From: Leptospira congkakensis
GTDB lineage: Bacteria; Spirochaetota; Leptospiria; Leptospirales; Leptospiraceae
Length of the DNA: 64,000 nt
Direction of reading: 5' to 3'
NCBI RefSeq assembly: GCF_004770265.1
Contig: NZ_RQGQ01000004.1
Coordinates: forward strand, 806,001-870,000
The translations under genes were made by a program, and so were the position numbers. Below the pieces are notes generated by a model. That model was given only the letters and a program-made list of their open reading frames with translations. It was not told where the DNA came from and did not search any database. Position 1 is the stretch's first letter. Every line of letters begins with the position of its first letter. Shown here one piece after another: positions 8,343-20,177 of the stretch.

Positions 8343-8794
8343 ATTTCATTTTTTTCCTGTAATTTTTTAGACATTTTTTCCATAATTCCAATGGCGGATT
8401 CAAAATAACGATGAACTACTTCTAACTCTCGATTTGTTAAACTAGAAATCAAAAGATCAGTATCTTTTTGTAATTTTTTGAAGATTGGTGCAAACAATTG
8501 GTTTGCCTTTTCTAAATTAGGAACAATCATCACCTTTCGTCTATCCGCTGGTAAAAATTTTCGTTTTACTAACTTATTTTTCTCTAACCGATCAATCACA
8601 CCTGTAATGGCTCCGGTTGTAAGACCGGAAATCTTTGCTAGATCCCCCGCACTCATTTCTCCGTTTTCAATCAAATATCCTAAATATTTATGATCTGTTC
8701 CCGTGAGACCGGCTTTTTTTGCAATTGCCTCATGCATATTCAGAGCAGTTTCAAAGTATTTACGCGTTGTTTTTTTAAAACTTGTAATTTCCAT
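8339..8794 (-). CDS. MarR-family transcriptional regulator
   Basis: A 151-aa winged-helix repressor. The HTH is clear: HKYLGYLIENGEMSAGDLAK, ISGLTTGAITGVIDRLEKNK (recognition helix), then the wing LVKRKFLPADRRKVMIVP with the DRR motif shared by the family. N- and C-terminal helices provide the dimer interface. The ATG at 8794 (MEITSFKK) is preferred to a TTG at 8809. A perfect 11-bp inverted repeat lies 32 bp upstream and should be its own operator. It is translationally coupled to the membrane-protein gene downstream. The ligand is unknown; MarR proteins typically respond to phenolics or oxidants. Confidence 0.92.
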   Translation of the reverse strand: MEITSFKKTTRKYFETALNMHEAIAKKAGLTGTDHKYLGYLIENGEMSAGDLAKISGLTTGAITGVIDRLEKNKLVKRKFLPADRRKVMIVPNLEKANQLFAPIFKKLQKDTDLLISSLTNRELEVVHRYFESAIGIMEKMSKKLQEKNEI

Positions 8795-8825
8795 TGGCCC
8801 GAGATTCAAGTATACCTTATCAACT

Positions 8826-8850
8826 AAATATCTTAGTAGCTAAGATATTT
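8826..8850. promoter_or_regulatory. Perfect 25-bp palindrome, probable MarR operator
   Basis: The arm AAATATCTTAG (8826-8836) and its exact complement CTAAGATATTT (8840-8850) are separated by three bases. The centre, TTAGTAGCTAA, resembles SlyA/MarR-type boxes (TTAGCAAGCTAA). It sits 32 bp upstream of the MarR start, the usual place for autorepression. The repeat is seen directly; binding is inferred. Confidence 0.75.
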
Positions 8851-8962
8851 AAATAGATCAAACAAAAATTTATATTTTTTCTTGAAAAAATGGTTTGGTT
8901 GGCTAAATGATTTCGAAAAAGAAGATAGTCTAAAATCTTTTTTTAGTTTGTTTTGCGACAAT

Positions 8963-8990
8963 AAAGACCCATGGTTTCCCTTGGGTCTTT
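8963..8990 (-). terminator. Rho-independent terminator after the 179-aa lipoprotein gene
   Basis: AAAGACCC (8963-8970) and GGGTCTTT (8983-8990) form an 8-9 bp stem with a loop containing TGGTTTCCC. It lies just beyond the stop at 9006 on the minus strand. It is almost the same sequence as the hairpin at 9612-9639. Confidence 0.75.
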
Positions 8991-9005
8991 TGAGAATGGT
9001 TTGGA

Positions 9006-9545
9006 TTACTTTTTAATTGGAATCACAGTAATTTTTTCTAAACCTTCTTTAGGGTCTTTTTCCTTTGTTAATTTCTTATAGAAAGTTAATTCTTTTGGAA
9101 ATTCGCCTTTTTTCACTAAATAATGGTATCTTCGAGTTTCAATTTGTCCAGGCGATAGTGTCGTGTTGTACAAAGATGTGAGAAATGCCATTGAGCGTAG
9201 TTCTTGCAATAAACCTTCACCAAAATGACAGCAAAAATAAAGTCCAACTATACTTGCAGACTCAGGGCTATTCCCCTTGGCTTCATTATACATATATAGA
9301 AAATCGATTGGGTAAGGTTCTTTCGATATATTTTGAAATGCAATATCTACTTCTGCAAATTCAAAATTAGAATCTACAATCTTTTTTCTACCAGAATAGT
9401 TTGTTGTATCAGTTTCAAGAACGTATATGTTTAAACTTGGTCCAGTTGTATCAGGTTTAGCATCCTTAATTTTTGCCGTACTACAATTAACAACTACAAA
9501 AAGACTCAATACCCCAAGCGAAAACTTATCTAACATCTGTTTCAT
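9006..9545 (-). CDS. Putative lipoprotein, unknown function
   Basis: A 179-aa protein with an N-terminal signal MKQMLDKFSLGVLSLFVVVN ending at a lipobox-like VVNC, so it is likely lipidated and anchored in the envelope. The mature part is beta-rich (LNIYVLETDT, FEFAEVDIAFQNIS) with a Cys-Cys pair in LYFCCHF. I do not recognise a family. AAAGGA precedes the ATG. The gene is bounded on both sides by near-identical hairpin terminators, so it is transcribed on its own rather than with the act operon upstream. Confidence 0.75.
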   Translation of the reverse strand: MKQMLDKFSLGVLSLFVVVNCSTAKIKDAKPDTTGPSLNIYVLETDTTNYSGRKKIVDSNFEFAEVDIAFQNISKEPYPIDFLYMYNEAKGNSPESASIVGLYFCCHFGEGLLQELRSMAFLTSLYNTTLSPGQIETRRYHYLVKKGEFPKELTFYKKLTKEKDPKEGLEKITVIPIKK

Positions 9546-9611
9546 TCATTTTTCCTTTATAAGAAGTATAAAATGATTCAACGGATAACTATTGTCAAGC
9601 GGGTAAACAAA

Positions 9612-9639
9612 AAAGACCCTTGGTTTCCCTTGGGTCTTT
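9612..9639 (-). terminator. Rho-independent terminator closing the act operon
   Basis: AAAGACCC (9612-9619) pairs with GGGTCTTT (9632-9639), and a minus-strand T-rich stretch follows (plus-strand A-run before 9612). It lies about 55 bp past the stop of the last act-operon gene at 9694. It is a near copy of the hairpin at 8963-8990. Confidence 0.8.
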
Positions 9640-9693
9640 CTTAAAAAAGAAAGTTTAGTGGGAAAATCCCACCAAACAGATCTTCATAAAATG

Positions 9694-10215
9694 TTAGTTT
9701 TGTTTTAACATGTTTTTGTTTGTGTAAGGAACTTCTTCCAAACCTTTCGTTAGGTCAGAAAGTGGGATCTTTTCTTTTGAAAGATCTTTTAAGCTACCAT
9801 ACTCATATCCACGAGGATAGTGTTCTTTGTCTGTTGGGCTGTAAAAAGGATTATAATCCTTTACGAGGCCTTTGGAATATCTCCAAACACTCTTTTCTGG
9901 ATCTTGGTTCACCACAAAACAACGAGGACTCATATAACCTTCGTTCTTTGCTGTTTGCACTTTAACAAAATATTTTGGTGCCCAAACGTTGTGGTTACGA
10001 GCTTCAAATACTTTGACAACAGTTCCAGCAGGAACAAATTCTACTACTTTTGAGTTAGAATCTGCTTCCGAATACAAAGGAACTGTAAAATCCAAACTTG
10101 CTTTGTTTGTTTTGGCATCACAATTTTTATGCCAAGCCACTTCTGCGTTTTTGGAACAAGCTGTGAAACTTGCGCCAATGATCATGAGTAATACAATTTT
10201 GTTTTTCAATTCCAT
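9694..10215 (-). CDS. SH3-like lipoprotein at the end of the alternative complex III operon
   Basis: A 173-aa lipoprotein. The start at 10215 (MELKNKIVLLMIIG) lies five bases after the ActF stop and has AGGAG just before it; a longer frame from 10245 would enter ActF. The signal ends at a lipobox TAC-S. The mature part holds an SH3b-like module (VPLYSEADSNSKVVEFVPAG, then VVKVFEARNHNVW and EGYMSPRCFV), followed by a Tyr-rich tail. It has no heme or Fe-S motif. Its place as last gene before the operon terminator makes it a candidate accessory or assembly subunit of complex III, which is an inference. Confidence 0.75.
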   Translation of the reverse strand: MELKNKIVLLMIIGASFTACSKNAEVAWHKNCDAKTNKASLDFTVPLYSEADSNSKVVEFVPAGTVVKVFEARNHNVWAPKYFVKVQTAKNEGYMSPRCFVVNQDPEKSVWRYSKGLVKDYNPFYSPTDKEHYPRGYEYGSLKDLSKEKIPLSDLTKGLEEVPYTNKNMLKQN

Positions 10216-10219
10216 TCTC

Positions 10220-11470
10220 CTATTGGTGGTGGTGGAGGCACTCATCTAAACGAGGATCCCCAACCGGAACTAAGCTGTGTTTTTCCAACTTTTTGAAGAT
10301 AAAGAAACCGAAGATTCCTACCACACCCACAGTTCCGCCGAATGCGAGAACGAAGTGAAGGATAGAAAATTTTTCGAAGTTCGCAGGAAATACCAACCAG
10401 AAAAGTTCGAAGAACTGAACGGCAAGGATCCATATTGCTAACTTCCAAAGAAAGTCGATGTTTCTTTTGTTTGGACGATTGAGTAAAAGTAGGAAAGGAA
10501 TCACAAACTTCACAAAAGGAAGGGCAAGAGTTGTGTATCCCCATCCGCCAGTCATACGCATTTCATAGAAAAAAGTTTCTTCCGGAATGTTTGCATACCA
10601 AATGAGCATAAACTGTGAGAATCCCACGTAAGCCCAAAAAGTAGTCATACCTAAAAGAAATTTTGCAATGTCATGGTAATGGTTTTCATTCACTGCTTCC
10701 CCGAGGTATCCGTTTTTCTTGAGGATTGCGATTACAATCAAGTAAGAAGCTAATGAAGTTTGGAAAGCTCCTGCAAACGCATAAACACCAAACATGGTAG
10801 AGAACCAGTGTGGAGAAAGCGACATGAGAAGGTCAAACGCCATAAAACACCAAGATAGCGCAAAGAAAAGGATGAATCCACCAGAGATCTTTGCCAAAGT
10901 TTTAGTTGTGTCCACAACCTTGTCTTTGTCCTGACCGACTGACTTACCATGAAAGATATAAGCAAAGATAGTCCAAACACCAATGAAAAGCACACATCGA
11001 ATGATGAAAGCTGTTGGGTTTAGGTATCCAGACTTGTGGTGGATGAGATGGTCGTTTTCACGAACACTTGCATCGGCCCATTCATACAGATCGTGCATCC
11101 CAAAAACTACACCCACAAGCAGGAGGCCTGCGATTGGAGTGAAAAGTCCGTAGGTTTCAAAAAGTCGTCTAACAGTAACAGACCAATGGGATCCTGTTAA
11201 GTGTTGGATTGCTGTAAAAAAGATTCCAGTGATGGAAAGTCCCACAACAAAGTAGGTTCCAATGAGTAGAACATGGTAACCTAAGTTTGTGTGATGGAAA
11301 TGACCTGCTTCGTCCATATGACGAGATGTTTCATGGCCGAATCCAAGGAAAGCGATGAGAAAACTCACAACTCCCACTCCGATCATAGCAATGAAGGCAT
11401 TACGAAGGTTCACCGGCAGTTTGAACTGCAGTAATTTTTCGTCTAGTTTGGCTGCTTTTGTCGCGCTCAT
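10220..11470 (-). CDS. actF: Alternative complex III membrane subunit ActF (NrfD/PsrC-like)
   Basis: A 416-aa multi-spanning protein with about ten membrane helices, of the NrfD/PsrC type found as paralogous subunits ActC and ActF of alternative complex III (quinol:cytochrome c or quinol:acceptor oxidoreductase). It follows actE by eight bases in the order actABCDEF, which fixes its identity better than sequence alone. ActF lies in the inner membrane and probably contributes to the quinol site or proton path. GGGG precedes the ATG. Confidence 0.9.
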   Translation of the reverse strand: MSATKAAKLDEKLLQFKLPVNLRNAFIAMIGVGVVSFLIAFLGFGHETSRHMDEAGHFHHTNLGYHVLLIGTYFVVGLSITGIFFTAIQHLTGSHWSVTVRRLFETYGLFTPIAGLLLVGVVFGMHDLYEWADASVRENDHLIHHKSGYLNPTAFIIRCVLFIGVWTIFAYIFHGKSVGQDKDKVVDTTKTLAKISGGFILFFALSWCFMAFDLLMSLSPHWFSTMFGVYAFAGAFQTSLASYLIVIAILKKNGYLGEAVNENHYHDIAKFLLGMTTFWAYVGFSQFMLIWYANIPEETFFYEMRMTGGWGYTTLALPFVKFVIPFLLLLNRPNKRNIDFLWKLAIWILAVQFFELFWLVFPANFEKFSILHFVLAFGGTVGVVGIFGFFIFKKLEKHSLVPVGDPRLDECLHHHQ

Positions 11471-11478
11471 AGTTTCCC

Positions 11479-12066
11479 CTAGTTCGCCTTTTTATTTTGA
11501 ACTTCATATTCCTGAAGTTTTCGGATGTAAGCAATGAGCTTCCATCTGTCTTCTGGTTCGATTTGGTAAGCATAACTTCCCATAAGTCCACGACCCATAG
11601 TGATGATATGATAAACTTGTCCATCGGACCAACCTCTGATTTTGTCAGAAACAACAGAAGGAGGTGATTGTTGGAACCTTGGTGCAGGTCCTACAACTGT
11701 TCCGTTTCCTAGACCTTGTACACCGTGGCAAGGTGTGCAATAAGTTTGGTAACGTTTTTCACCAATCATTAGATCACCTAAGTTTGCTTTGGCGATTGGA
11801 TTTTTCAATCCTTTGTCAGCTCCAGGAAGTGTATCAGGAGTTGCTTCCGCTGCGTAAGGGTATGGAAAGTATCCTACCGGAATTGCCCCTTTGGGAGGAA
11901 TCCGAGAAGCAGATCCATTCGTTGCAAAAGAATCAGCTTCTTGAGATTCCCGTGCAGGAGAATCATACATACTAGGAAAGTATTCATAAACGGGAGTTTT
12001 GTAATCGCAATTCACGAGAACGAGGAGTCCCGCAATTGCTAAAACTCTAAAGATGTTTTGTTTCAT
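11479..12066 (-). CDS. actE: Alternative complex III monoheme cytochrome c subunit ActE
   Basis: A 195-aa lipoprotein cytochrome. The signal ends at LVNC, giving a lipidated N-terminus. One heme-binding motif CTPCHG is seen, with a probable distal Met in MGRGLMGSYAYQIEPEDRW. The C-terminal WKLIAYIRKLQ is typical of cytochrome c domains. It would accept electrons from the multiheme ActA and pass them to the terminal acceptor on the periplasmic side. It overlaps actD by four bases (ATGA). Confidence 0.93.
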   Translation of the reverse strand: MKQNIFRVLAIAGLLVLVNCDYKTPVYEYFPSMYDSPARESQEADSFATNGSASRIPPKGAIPVGYFPYPYAAEATPDTLPGADKGLKNPIAKANLGDLMIGEKRYQTYCTPCHGVQGLGNGTVVGPAPRFQQSPPSVVSDKIRGWSDGQVYHIITMGRGLMGSYAYQIEPEDRWKLIAYIRKLQEYEVQNKKAN

Positions 12067-12629
12067 TTTTGGTTCTCCGGTTTTACCACGGTTACTTCTG
12101 CTCCACCAAGGCCTTTTACGAAAGAAACAACTTCTGATTCGTTATAACCTTTTGCAGATTTTGGAATCCAAAGTCCAAACCTATGAGATGTCAAATCCGG
12201 GTGAAGGATTCGTCGGGTTGCTTTGGGAATTCCGCTTAAAAAACATAGGGCAGCTACAGTGTAAATCCCTGCAGAAAATACTGTTAATTCAAAGATGATT
12301 GGCACATAAGCAAACCATGCGTTGAGAGATTTTCCAGAGATATTGAGAGGCCAGTCATGAGCATGAGTGAGATACTGGAATAGAATCCCGATCGTGCAAC
12401 CAAAGATACCAGCAAAGAAAGTGACCCAAGGAAGTCCAGATCTTGGAGTTCCCATCGCTTCATCAATCCCGTGAACAGGATATGGAAGGATACAATCAAA
12501 TCCTTTGTAATCTTTTTCATTGGTTTTCTCAGCCGCATGTATGATTGCTTCGGGAGTTTCGAAAATTCCGAGAACTCCTTCATTCATTTCTTTGTATTTG
12601 TGAAACTGTTCTAATTTTGGAAGATACAT
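12063..12629 (-). CDS. actD: Alternative complex III subunit ActD (DUF3341 family)
   Basis: A 188-aa protein with a soluble N-terminal domain (YKEMNEGVLGIFETPEAIIH...KGFDCILPYPVHG) and two membrane helices (LPWVTFFAGIFGCTIGILFQ and PIIFELTVFSAGIYTVAALC). This domain layout and the PYPVHGIDEAMG motif are diagnostic of ActD. No cofactor motif is visible; in known complexes ActD is structural. It lies one base after actC and overlaps actE. Confidence 0.93.
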   Translation of the reverse strand: MYLPKLEQFHKYKEMNEGVLGIFETPEAIIHAAEKTNEKDYKGFDCILPYPVHGIDEAMGTPRSGLPWVTFFAGIFGCTIGILFQYLTHAHDWPLNISGKSLNAWFAYVPIIFELTVFSAGIYTVAALCFLSGIPKATRRILHPDLTSHRFGLWIPKSAKGYNESEVVSFVKGLGGAEVTVVKPENQK

Positions 12630-12630
12630 A

Positions 12631-14004
12631 CTAGTGGTGTGCTCCTTCTTTTTGTGGCATCACTGTTTTTACTTCTGCAATCGCAATCACTGGCATAATT
12701 CGGCACCAGAGAAGGAAGAGAGTAAAGAAGATACCGAAAGTTCCGATTAACATTGCGTAGTCGAAAAGTGTTGGTGTATACATAGCCCAACTGGACGGTA
12801 AAAAGTCACGGTTTAGTGTCATCATGATCACAAATCGTTCGAACCACATACCTACGTTTACCACAAGAGATGCAACGAACATCACTGGGATATTGTAACG
12901 AAGTTTGCGGAACCAGAACACTTGTGGCGATAATACGTTACAAGAAATCATGATAAAGTAAGCCCAACCATAAGGACCGAAGGCTCTGTTCCAGAATGCG
13001 AACACTTCGTATTCGTTTCCGGAATACCAAGCAATGAAAAATTCTGTTCCGTAAGCAAGACCTACGATAAGACCCGTTACCATCATGATTTTGTTCATGT
13101 TGTCCAAGTGTTTCATCGTGATGTAGTTCTTAAGATTGAATACTTCCCGAGCAATCACCATCAGTGTTACCACCATAGCGAAACCGGAGAAAATCGCACC
13201 GGCAACAAAGTATGGAGGGAAGATGGTCGTGTGCCAACCTGGCAAAATGGAAACAGCAAAGTCGAAGGATACAATAGTGTGAACCGAAAGAACGAGTGGA
13301 GTGGAAAGAGCTGCGAGAATCATGGAAACGATTTCCAAATGAGACCAAGATCTTGCCGATCCAACCCAACCAAAAGCAAGAACATTGTATAAGTTCTTTC
13401 TCCAAGTTTCAGTCGCACGGTCACGAAGTGTTGCTAAGTCAGGAATGAGTCCTAAATACCAGAACACCATGGAGATGGAAAGGTAGGTTGATACCGCAAA
13501 CGTATCCCAAATCAGTGGGGAACGGAAGTTCACCCAAAGTGGACCTCTTTCGTTTGGATAAGGAAACAACCAAAATCCGAGCCAAGGACGACCTACGTGA
13601 AGGATGAGGTTTGATGCCGCAACGAGTACGGCAAAGATTGTCATCGCTTCCGCAGCACGGTTAATCCCAGTTCTCCAACCTTGACGGAATAGGAATAGAA
13701 CCGCAGAAATCAAAGTTCCTGCGTGACCGATACCGATCCAGAATACGAAGTTGACTACGAAAAATCCCCAACCTACCGGGTTGTTGATCCCGAGTAAGTA
13801 AAGACCTTCATAAAACAAATATCCGATGATGGCTACGTCGATCAGGGTGATCGTAAGAACCAAAAGAAAAGTATTCCACCAAAGTTTGGTAGGGAAATCT
13901 TCGTTTGGTTTTGCGATATCAACGGTTACATCTTTAAGCGACTTCCCGCCTGTTACCAGGTCGGGGATGTCTAATTTATCTCTAACTGCTTGTGTTAATG
14001 ACAT
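12631..14004 (-). CDS. actC: Alternative complex III membrane subunit ActC (NrfD/PsrC-like)
   Basis: A 457-aa inner-membrane protein with roughly ten helices, homologous to polysulfide reductase PsrC/NrfD. It begins with a soluble segment and then [20 protein letters not shown]. Conserved family stretches include [38 protein letters not shown] and [20 protein letters not shown]. ActC is thought to hold the quinol-oxidising site next to ActB. It lies between actB and actD in the canonical order. Confidence 0.94.
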   Translation of the reverse strand: MSLTQAVRDKLDIPDLVTGGKSLKDVTVDIAKPNEDFPTKLWWNTFLLVLTITLIDVAIIGYLFYEGLYLLGINNPVGWGFFVVNFVFWIGIGHAGTLISAVLFLFRQGWRTGINRAAEAMTIFAVLVAASNLILHVGRPWLGFWLFPYPNERGPLWVNFRSPLIWDTFAVSTYLSISMVFWYLGLIPDLATLRDRATETWRKNLYNVLAFGWVGSARSWSHLEIVSMILAALSTPLVLSVHTIVSFDFAVSILPGWHTTIFPPYFVAGAIFSGFAMVVTLMVIAREVFNLKNYITMKHLDNMNKIMMVTGLIVGLAYGTEFFIAWYSGNEYEVFAFWNRAFGPYGWAYFIMISCNVLSPQVFWFRKLRYNIPVMFVASLVVNVGMWFERFVIMMTLNRDFLPSSWAMYTPTLFDYAMLIGTFGIFFTLFLLWCRIMPVIAIAEVKTVMPQKEGAHH

Positions 14005-14023
14005 TCCCTTTGTGTTCTCCCTG

Positions 14024-17155
<3,132 letters not shown>

Positions 17156-17176
17156 AAATTATTACTTGTCTCCCGA

Positions 17177-17689
17177 TTATCTGTGGCACGTAGAACAATC
17201 GTTAGGAGCATTGTTCTCTCTATGGCAATCGACACAAAATCCCATATTGAGGGACTTGGACTGTCTAACCTTTACCATCTCTGCCATGTTGCCGTGGCAT
17301 GTGGAACAATCGACACCGCGTTGTACGTGTCGTGAATGGTTGAAGTATACGAAGTCTGGTTGGTCATGGACCTTCACCCAGGATACTGGAGTGTTGCTAT
17401 CGTACTGTTCTTTAAGCCATTTAACATGTTCTTGGTTTCCCGCTACGTTACCTGCTCCATGGCAGTTCATACAAGTGGAACTTGGGGGAACTGTGGCATG
17501 GGCCGAATTTTCAACACCAGTATGGCAATACTTACAGTCGATTTTGTTATCGCCGGCATGTATCTTATGGTTGAAGGGGATGGGCTGGTCGGGTGAATAG
17601 CCCACATAACGGCTAGGTGAAAAAATCAAATATGCTAACGCCGCAATTGCAACGATAGGCACAGAGATCTTGAGTATTTTTATATTCAT
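17177..17689 (-). CDS. actA: Alternative complex III pentaheme cytochrome c subunit ActA
   Basis: A 170-aa protein with one N-terminal membrane anchor (ILKISVPIVAIAALAYLIF) and five CxxCH heme motifs: CKYCH, CMNCH, CSTCH, CVDCH and CSTCH, the usual count for ActA. It faces the periplasm and receives electrons from ActB. It is the first gene of the act operon, with the 262-bp upstream region and its palindrome at 17828-17846 in front. Confidence 0.95.
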   Translation of the reverse strand: MNIKILKISVPIVAIAALAYLIFSPSRYVGYSPDQPIPFNHKIHAGDNKIDCKYCHTGVENSAHATVPPSSTCMNCHGAGNVAGNQEHVKWLKEQYDSNTPVSWVKVHDQPDFVYFNHSRHVQRGVDCSTCHGNMAEMVKVRQSKSLNMGFCVDCHRENNAPNDCSTCHR

Positions 17690-17827
17690 TCGCAGATTTC
17701 CTGAATCCGTTTACACTGTCTTCTGACAAGGAAAGGTAAAATCAGAAAAAAAGCAAGTATGTAAGGGTTTTGGATGCGAAAAAACATAAAAAGAGACATA
17801 ATCATAAATTTTCTATGAACTTTCTTT

Positions 17828-17846
17828 ATTGAAACTAAGTCTCAAT
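17828..17846. promoter_or_regulatory. 19-bp 7-1-7-like palindrome upstream of the act operon
   Basis: ATTGAAACTAAGTCTCAAT is an inverted repeat with one mismatched pair around a central A: the half-sites are ATTGAAACT and AGTCTCAAT. The core TGAnACT-n-AGTnTCA has the 7-1-7 architecture of Fur-family operators, though the bases differ from the classic Fur box. It lies about 140 bp before actA. The remaining 17690-17951 interval shows no ORF or terminator. Confidence 0.5.
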
Positions 17847-17951
17847 TAGTCGGCATTATACCACCGAACATCTGTTATTTTTTTATCGAAAATCTCAAAT
17901 CACTCTCAATCGGCCTAAGATTTGCATAAGACCGTTGTCATATCTATCCTA

Positions 17952-19952
17952 CTAACTCTTTGAGATTCTAAACCTACTTGTGATAGAACGCAAAGTATCA
18001 GCCGCATGTGATAGTTTTTGAGAAGAAGATGCAACTAGATCCGAACCAGAAGCGATATGCATGGTTTCATTATTGATTCCGACGACTGATTGAGAGATTT
18101 GTTCTATGGCTCTTTTCTGCTCCTCGATGGCACCACGAATGGACTCAGATTCGCGACCTACCTCAGCGGAGCGTTCATCCACCTCTTGGTTATAACTTAG
18201 TTGTGACTTTGTCGCTTCGGAAAGGCGTTTCATCACACTCTCTACTTCGGCAATATCCCGAATGATCAGGTTTAGGAGTTCCACTGATGAACGGATTCCC
18301 TTCGCTCCCTCTTCCAATTCTTTACTATTCTTTCCAATCATATCCTCAATTGCTTGGATGGAATGGGCTGTTTTTTCAGATAACTTAGAAATCTCTTCCG
18401 CAACGATGGCAAATCCACGTCCCGCTTCCCCAGCCCTTGCAGCCTCAATGGCAGCATTGAGCGCAAGTAAACTAGTTTGGTCAGAGATTTCATCAATGAT
18501 TCCAATCACTTCTTTCATTTCAGAAGAGGATTCCAAAATGACACCAATCACATCCTTCATTTGATTGAGTGATTCACCACCGAGTTTGGCTTGTCTGGTA
18601 ATATTTTCTGTATTGGCTAGAGCTGCCTTGGTATCTTTTTCAATTTGAATGGCTCCTTTCGAGAGTTCCAAAATCTTCTCATTGAATTCCAGAATATTAC
18701 TATGTTGTTTTACAGTCGATGCGGCGGTTGTTTCCATGCTGGCTGCAACTTCTTCTGTGGTAGCTGAGATTTCTTCTGACGAAGCGGCAGTGCCTTGTGC
18801 CATATCAGAAAAACTAGCAGAGGATTCGCGTAAACTTTCGGAAGAAGAAGTGATCTCTTCTGTGACGGATTGGATCTCTCCGAGAGAACTACGGATACTT
18901 GTAATGAATCCATTCAGTGCCAAATTCATCCGACCAATTTCATCGTTGTTTGTTAATGTCAGAGACTCGGTAAGATCTCCTTTGGCCATTTTATCCAAAA
19001 CGACAACTGAATTCTCAAGTGGTAAGAGTCGATTTCGGAGGAAACGAAAGATTCCAAATACCACGAGGGCCGTAATCAAAAATACAACCGCAATAGCTAT
19101 GAGAGCCACTTGGAAAAATCCCGAATTCATATCAGACTTAGGAAGCACTACCCCAATGATTGTATTCCATTCTTCCAAACGTTTGATGAGAAGAGCATTG
19201 TCCTGCCCATTTTCCGTATATTCAAAGTAAGCTCCATCTTTTGCTTCGAGGATGGGACGGCCTTCTGGAATTTTACTCAAATCGACTTTTAGAATTTTGG
19301 ATTTGTCTGGTCCGGCAAAAACAACTCCCTTAGTAGTGATGGCAGTCACATAACCATTGGCACCTACGTGAATCCCTTCTCCCATTCGTTTGGAAACTTG
19401 TTCTAAATTCAATGCAATCCAAAGGATACCAACTAGGTCACCTTTATCTTCAATCGGAAAAGAGACCAGACTTACCGGTAAACCAGTGATAGGTGATTCC
19501 TGAACAGATCCAATTAAAAACTCTTTCTTTAACGCAACAACTACATGATCCCCAGTTTTGTCTTCTTCCAATTGGTAACCGATGGAACGAGGAATTCCCG
19601 CTGCAAATATCTTTGCGTTTTGTTTAGGTACAGATAAAAAAATATTTTCGTATTCACCGTTAGCATCTTGCATGATTCCAACCAGTAAATTGGTCGCAAA
19701 CTCAGCCTTTCCCGTTTGGAAAGATTCAACAATTTCTCTTTGTTTGGAAAGTAGTCCTGCAATGCGAAGTTGGGATTTATAATAATTGGAAAGTTCGGCA
19801 CCAGCACTTTTGCCTGCGTTTTCCATTTCTCCTCGGTATACTTTCACAAGCAGTCCCCAGTTTAAGTATAGGATGAGTGTCGATACAACAACAGAAAGAA
19901 GCAAAATGGAAAGGAATGTATAGAGGCCGAGAATGTATTTTAAACTTTTCAT
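17952..19952 (-). CDS. Methyl-accepting chemotaxis protein
   Basis: A 666-aa transmembrane chemoreceptor. A first helix at about 8-32 and a second at about 285-305 flank a periplasmic dCache-like sensor domain (about 35-280, including [20 protein letters not shown]). A HAMP domain follows ([20 protein letters not shown]), then the long coiled-coil signalling domain. The hairpin tip is [20 protein letters not shown] followed by [16 protein letters not shown], nearly the universal consensus that binds CheA/CheW. No C-terminal CheR-docking pentapeptide is seen. It is transcribed separately from the act operon. Ligand unknown. Confidence 0.95.
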   Translation of the reverse strand: MKSLKYILGLYTFLSILLLSVVVSTLILYLNWGLLVKVYRGEMENAGKSAGAELSNYYKSQLRIAGLLSKQREIVESFQTGKAEFATNLLVGIMQDANGEYENIFLSVPKQNAKIFAAGIPRSIGYQLEEDKTGDHVVVALKKEFLIGSVQESPITGLPVSLVSFPIEDKGDLVGILWIALNLEQVSKRMGEGIHVGANGYVTAITTKGVVFAGPDKSKILKVDLSKIPEGRPILEAKDGAYFEYTENGQDNALLIKRLEEWNTIIGVVLPKSDMNSGFFQVALIAIAVVFLITALVVFGIFRFLRNRLLPLENSVVVLDKMAKGDLTESLTLTNNDEIGRMNLALNGFITSIRSSLGEIQSVTEEITSSSESLRESSASFSDMAQGTAASSEEISATTEEVAASMETTAASTVKQHSNILEFNEKILELSKGAIQIEKDTKAALANTENITRQAKLGGESLNQMKDVIGVILESSSEMKEVIGIIDEISDQTSLLALNAAIEAARAGEAGRGFAIVAEEISKLSEKTAHSIQAIEDMIGKNSKELEEGAKGIRSSVELLNLIIRDIAEVESVMKRLSEATKSQLSYNQEVDERSAEVGRESESIRGAIEEQKRAIEQISQSVVGINNETMHIASGSDLVASSSQKLSHAADTLRSITSRFRISKS

Positions 19953-20111
19953 ATACTACCGTATGGGACGTGTTTTCCAGAGAATTTTAGATAGAGTGGA
20001 TAGGATTTACTATCAATATATTTCTAAACTGCCTCGGTTTCTCTTTGAATTTTAACAATGTTCAGCCGAGAGATCGTTTTCGAAAGCCAGAAAAGGCTGG
20101 GAGGCATGGGC

Positions 20112-20146
20112 AAAAAAAAAAGGCCCTGATTTGACATCGAAGGGCC
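20112..20146 (-). terminator. Strong rho-independent terminator after the GT39-like gene
   Basis: On the minus strand AGGGCC ... GGCCCT form a 6-bp all-GC-rich stem (20141-20146 with 20122-20127), followed directly by a run of ten T (plus-strand A-run 20112-20121). It lies about 30 bp past the stop at 20178. Confidence 0.88.
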
Positions 20147-20177
20147 CTAAAAACCAGACTTACACAATTTAGCCTAG

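Noticed and set aside
19963..20055. 30-codon plus-strand ORF starting MGRVFQRILDR in the gap before the MCP start
   Set aside because: No Shine-Dalgarno site before the ATG and no context; likely chance in MCP promoter DNA.
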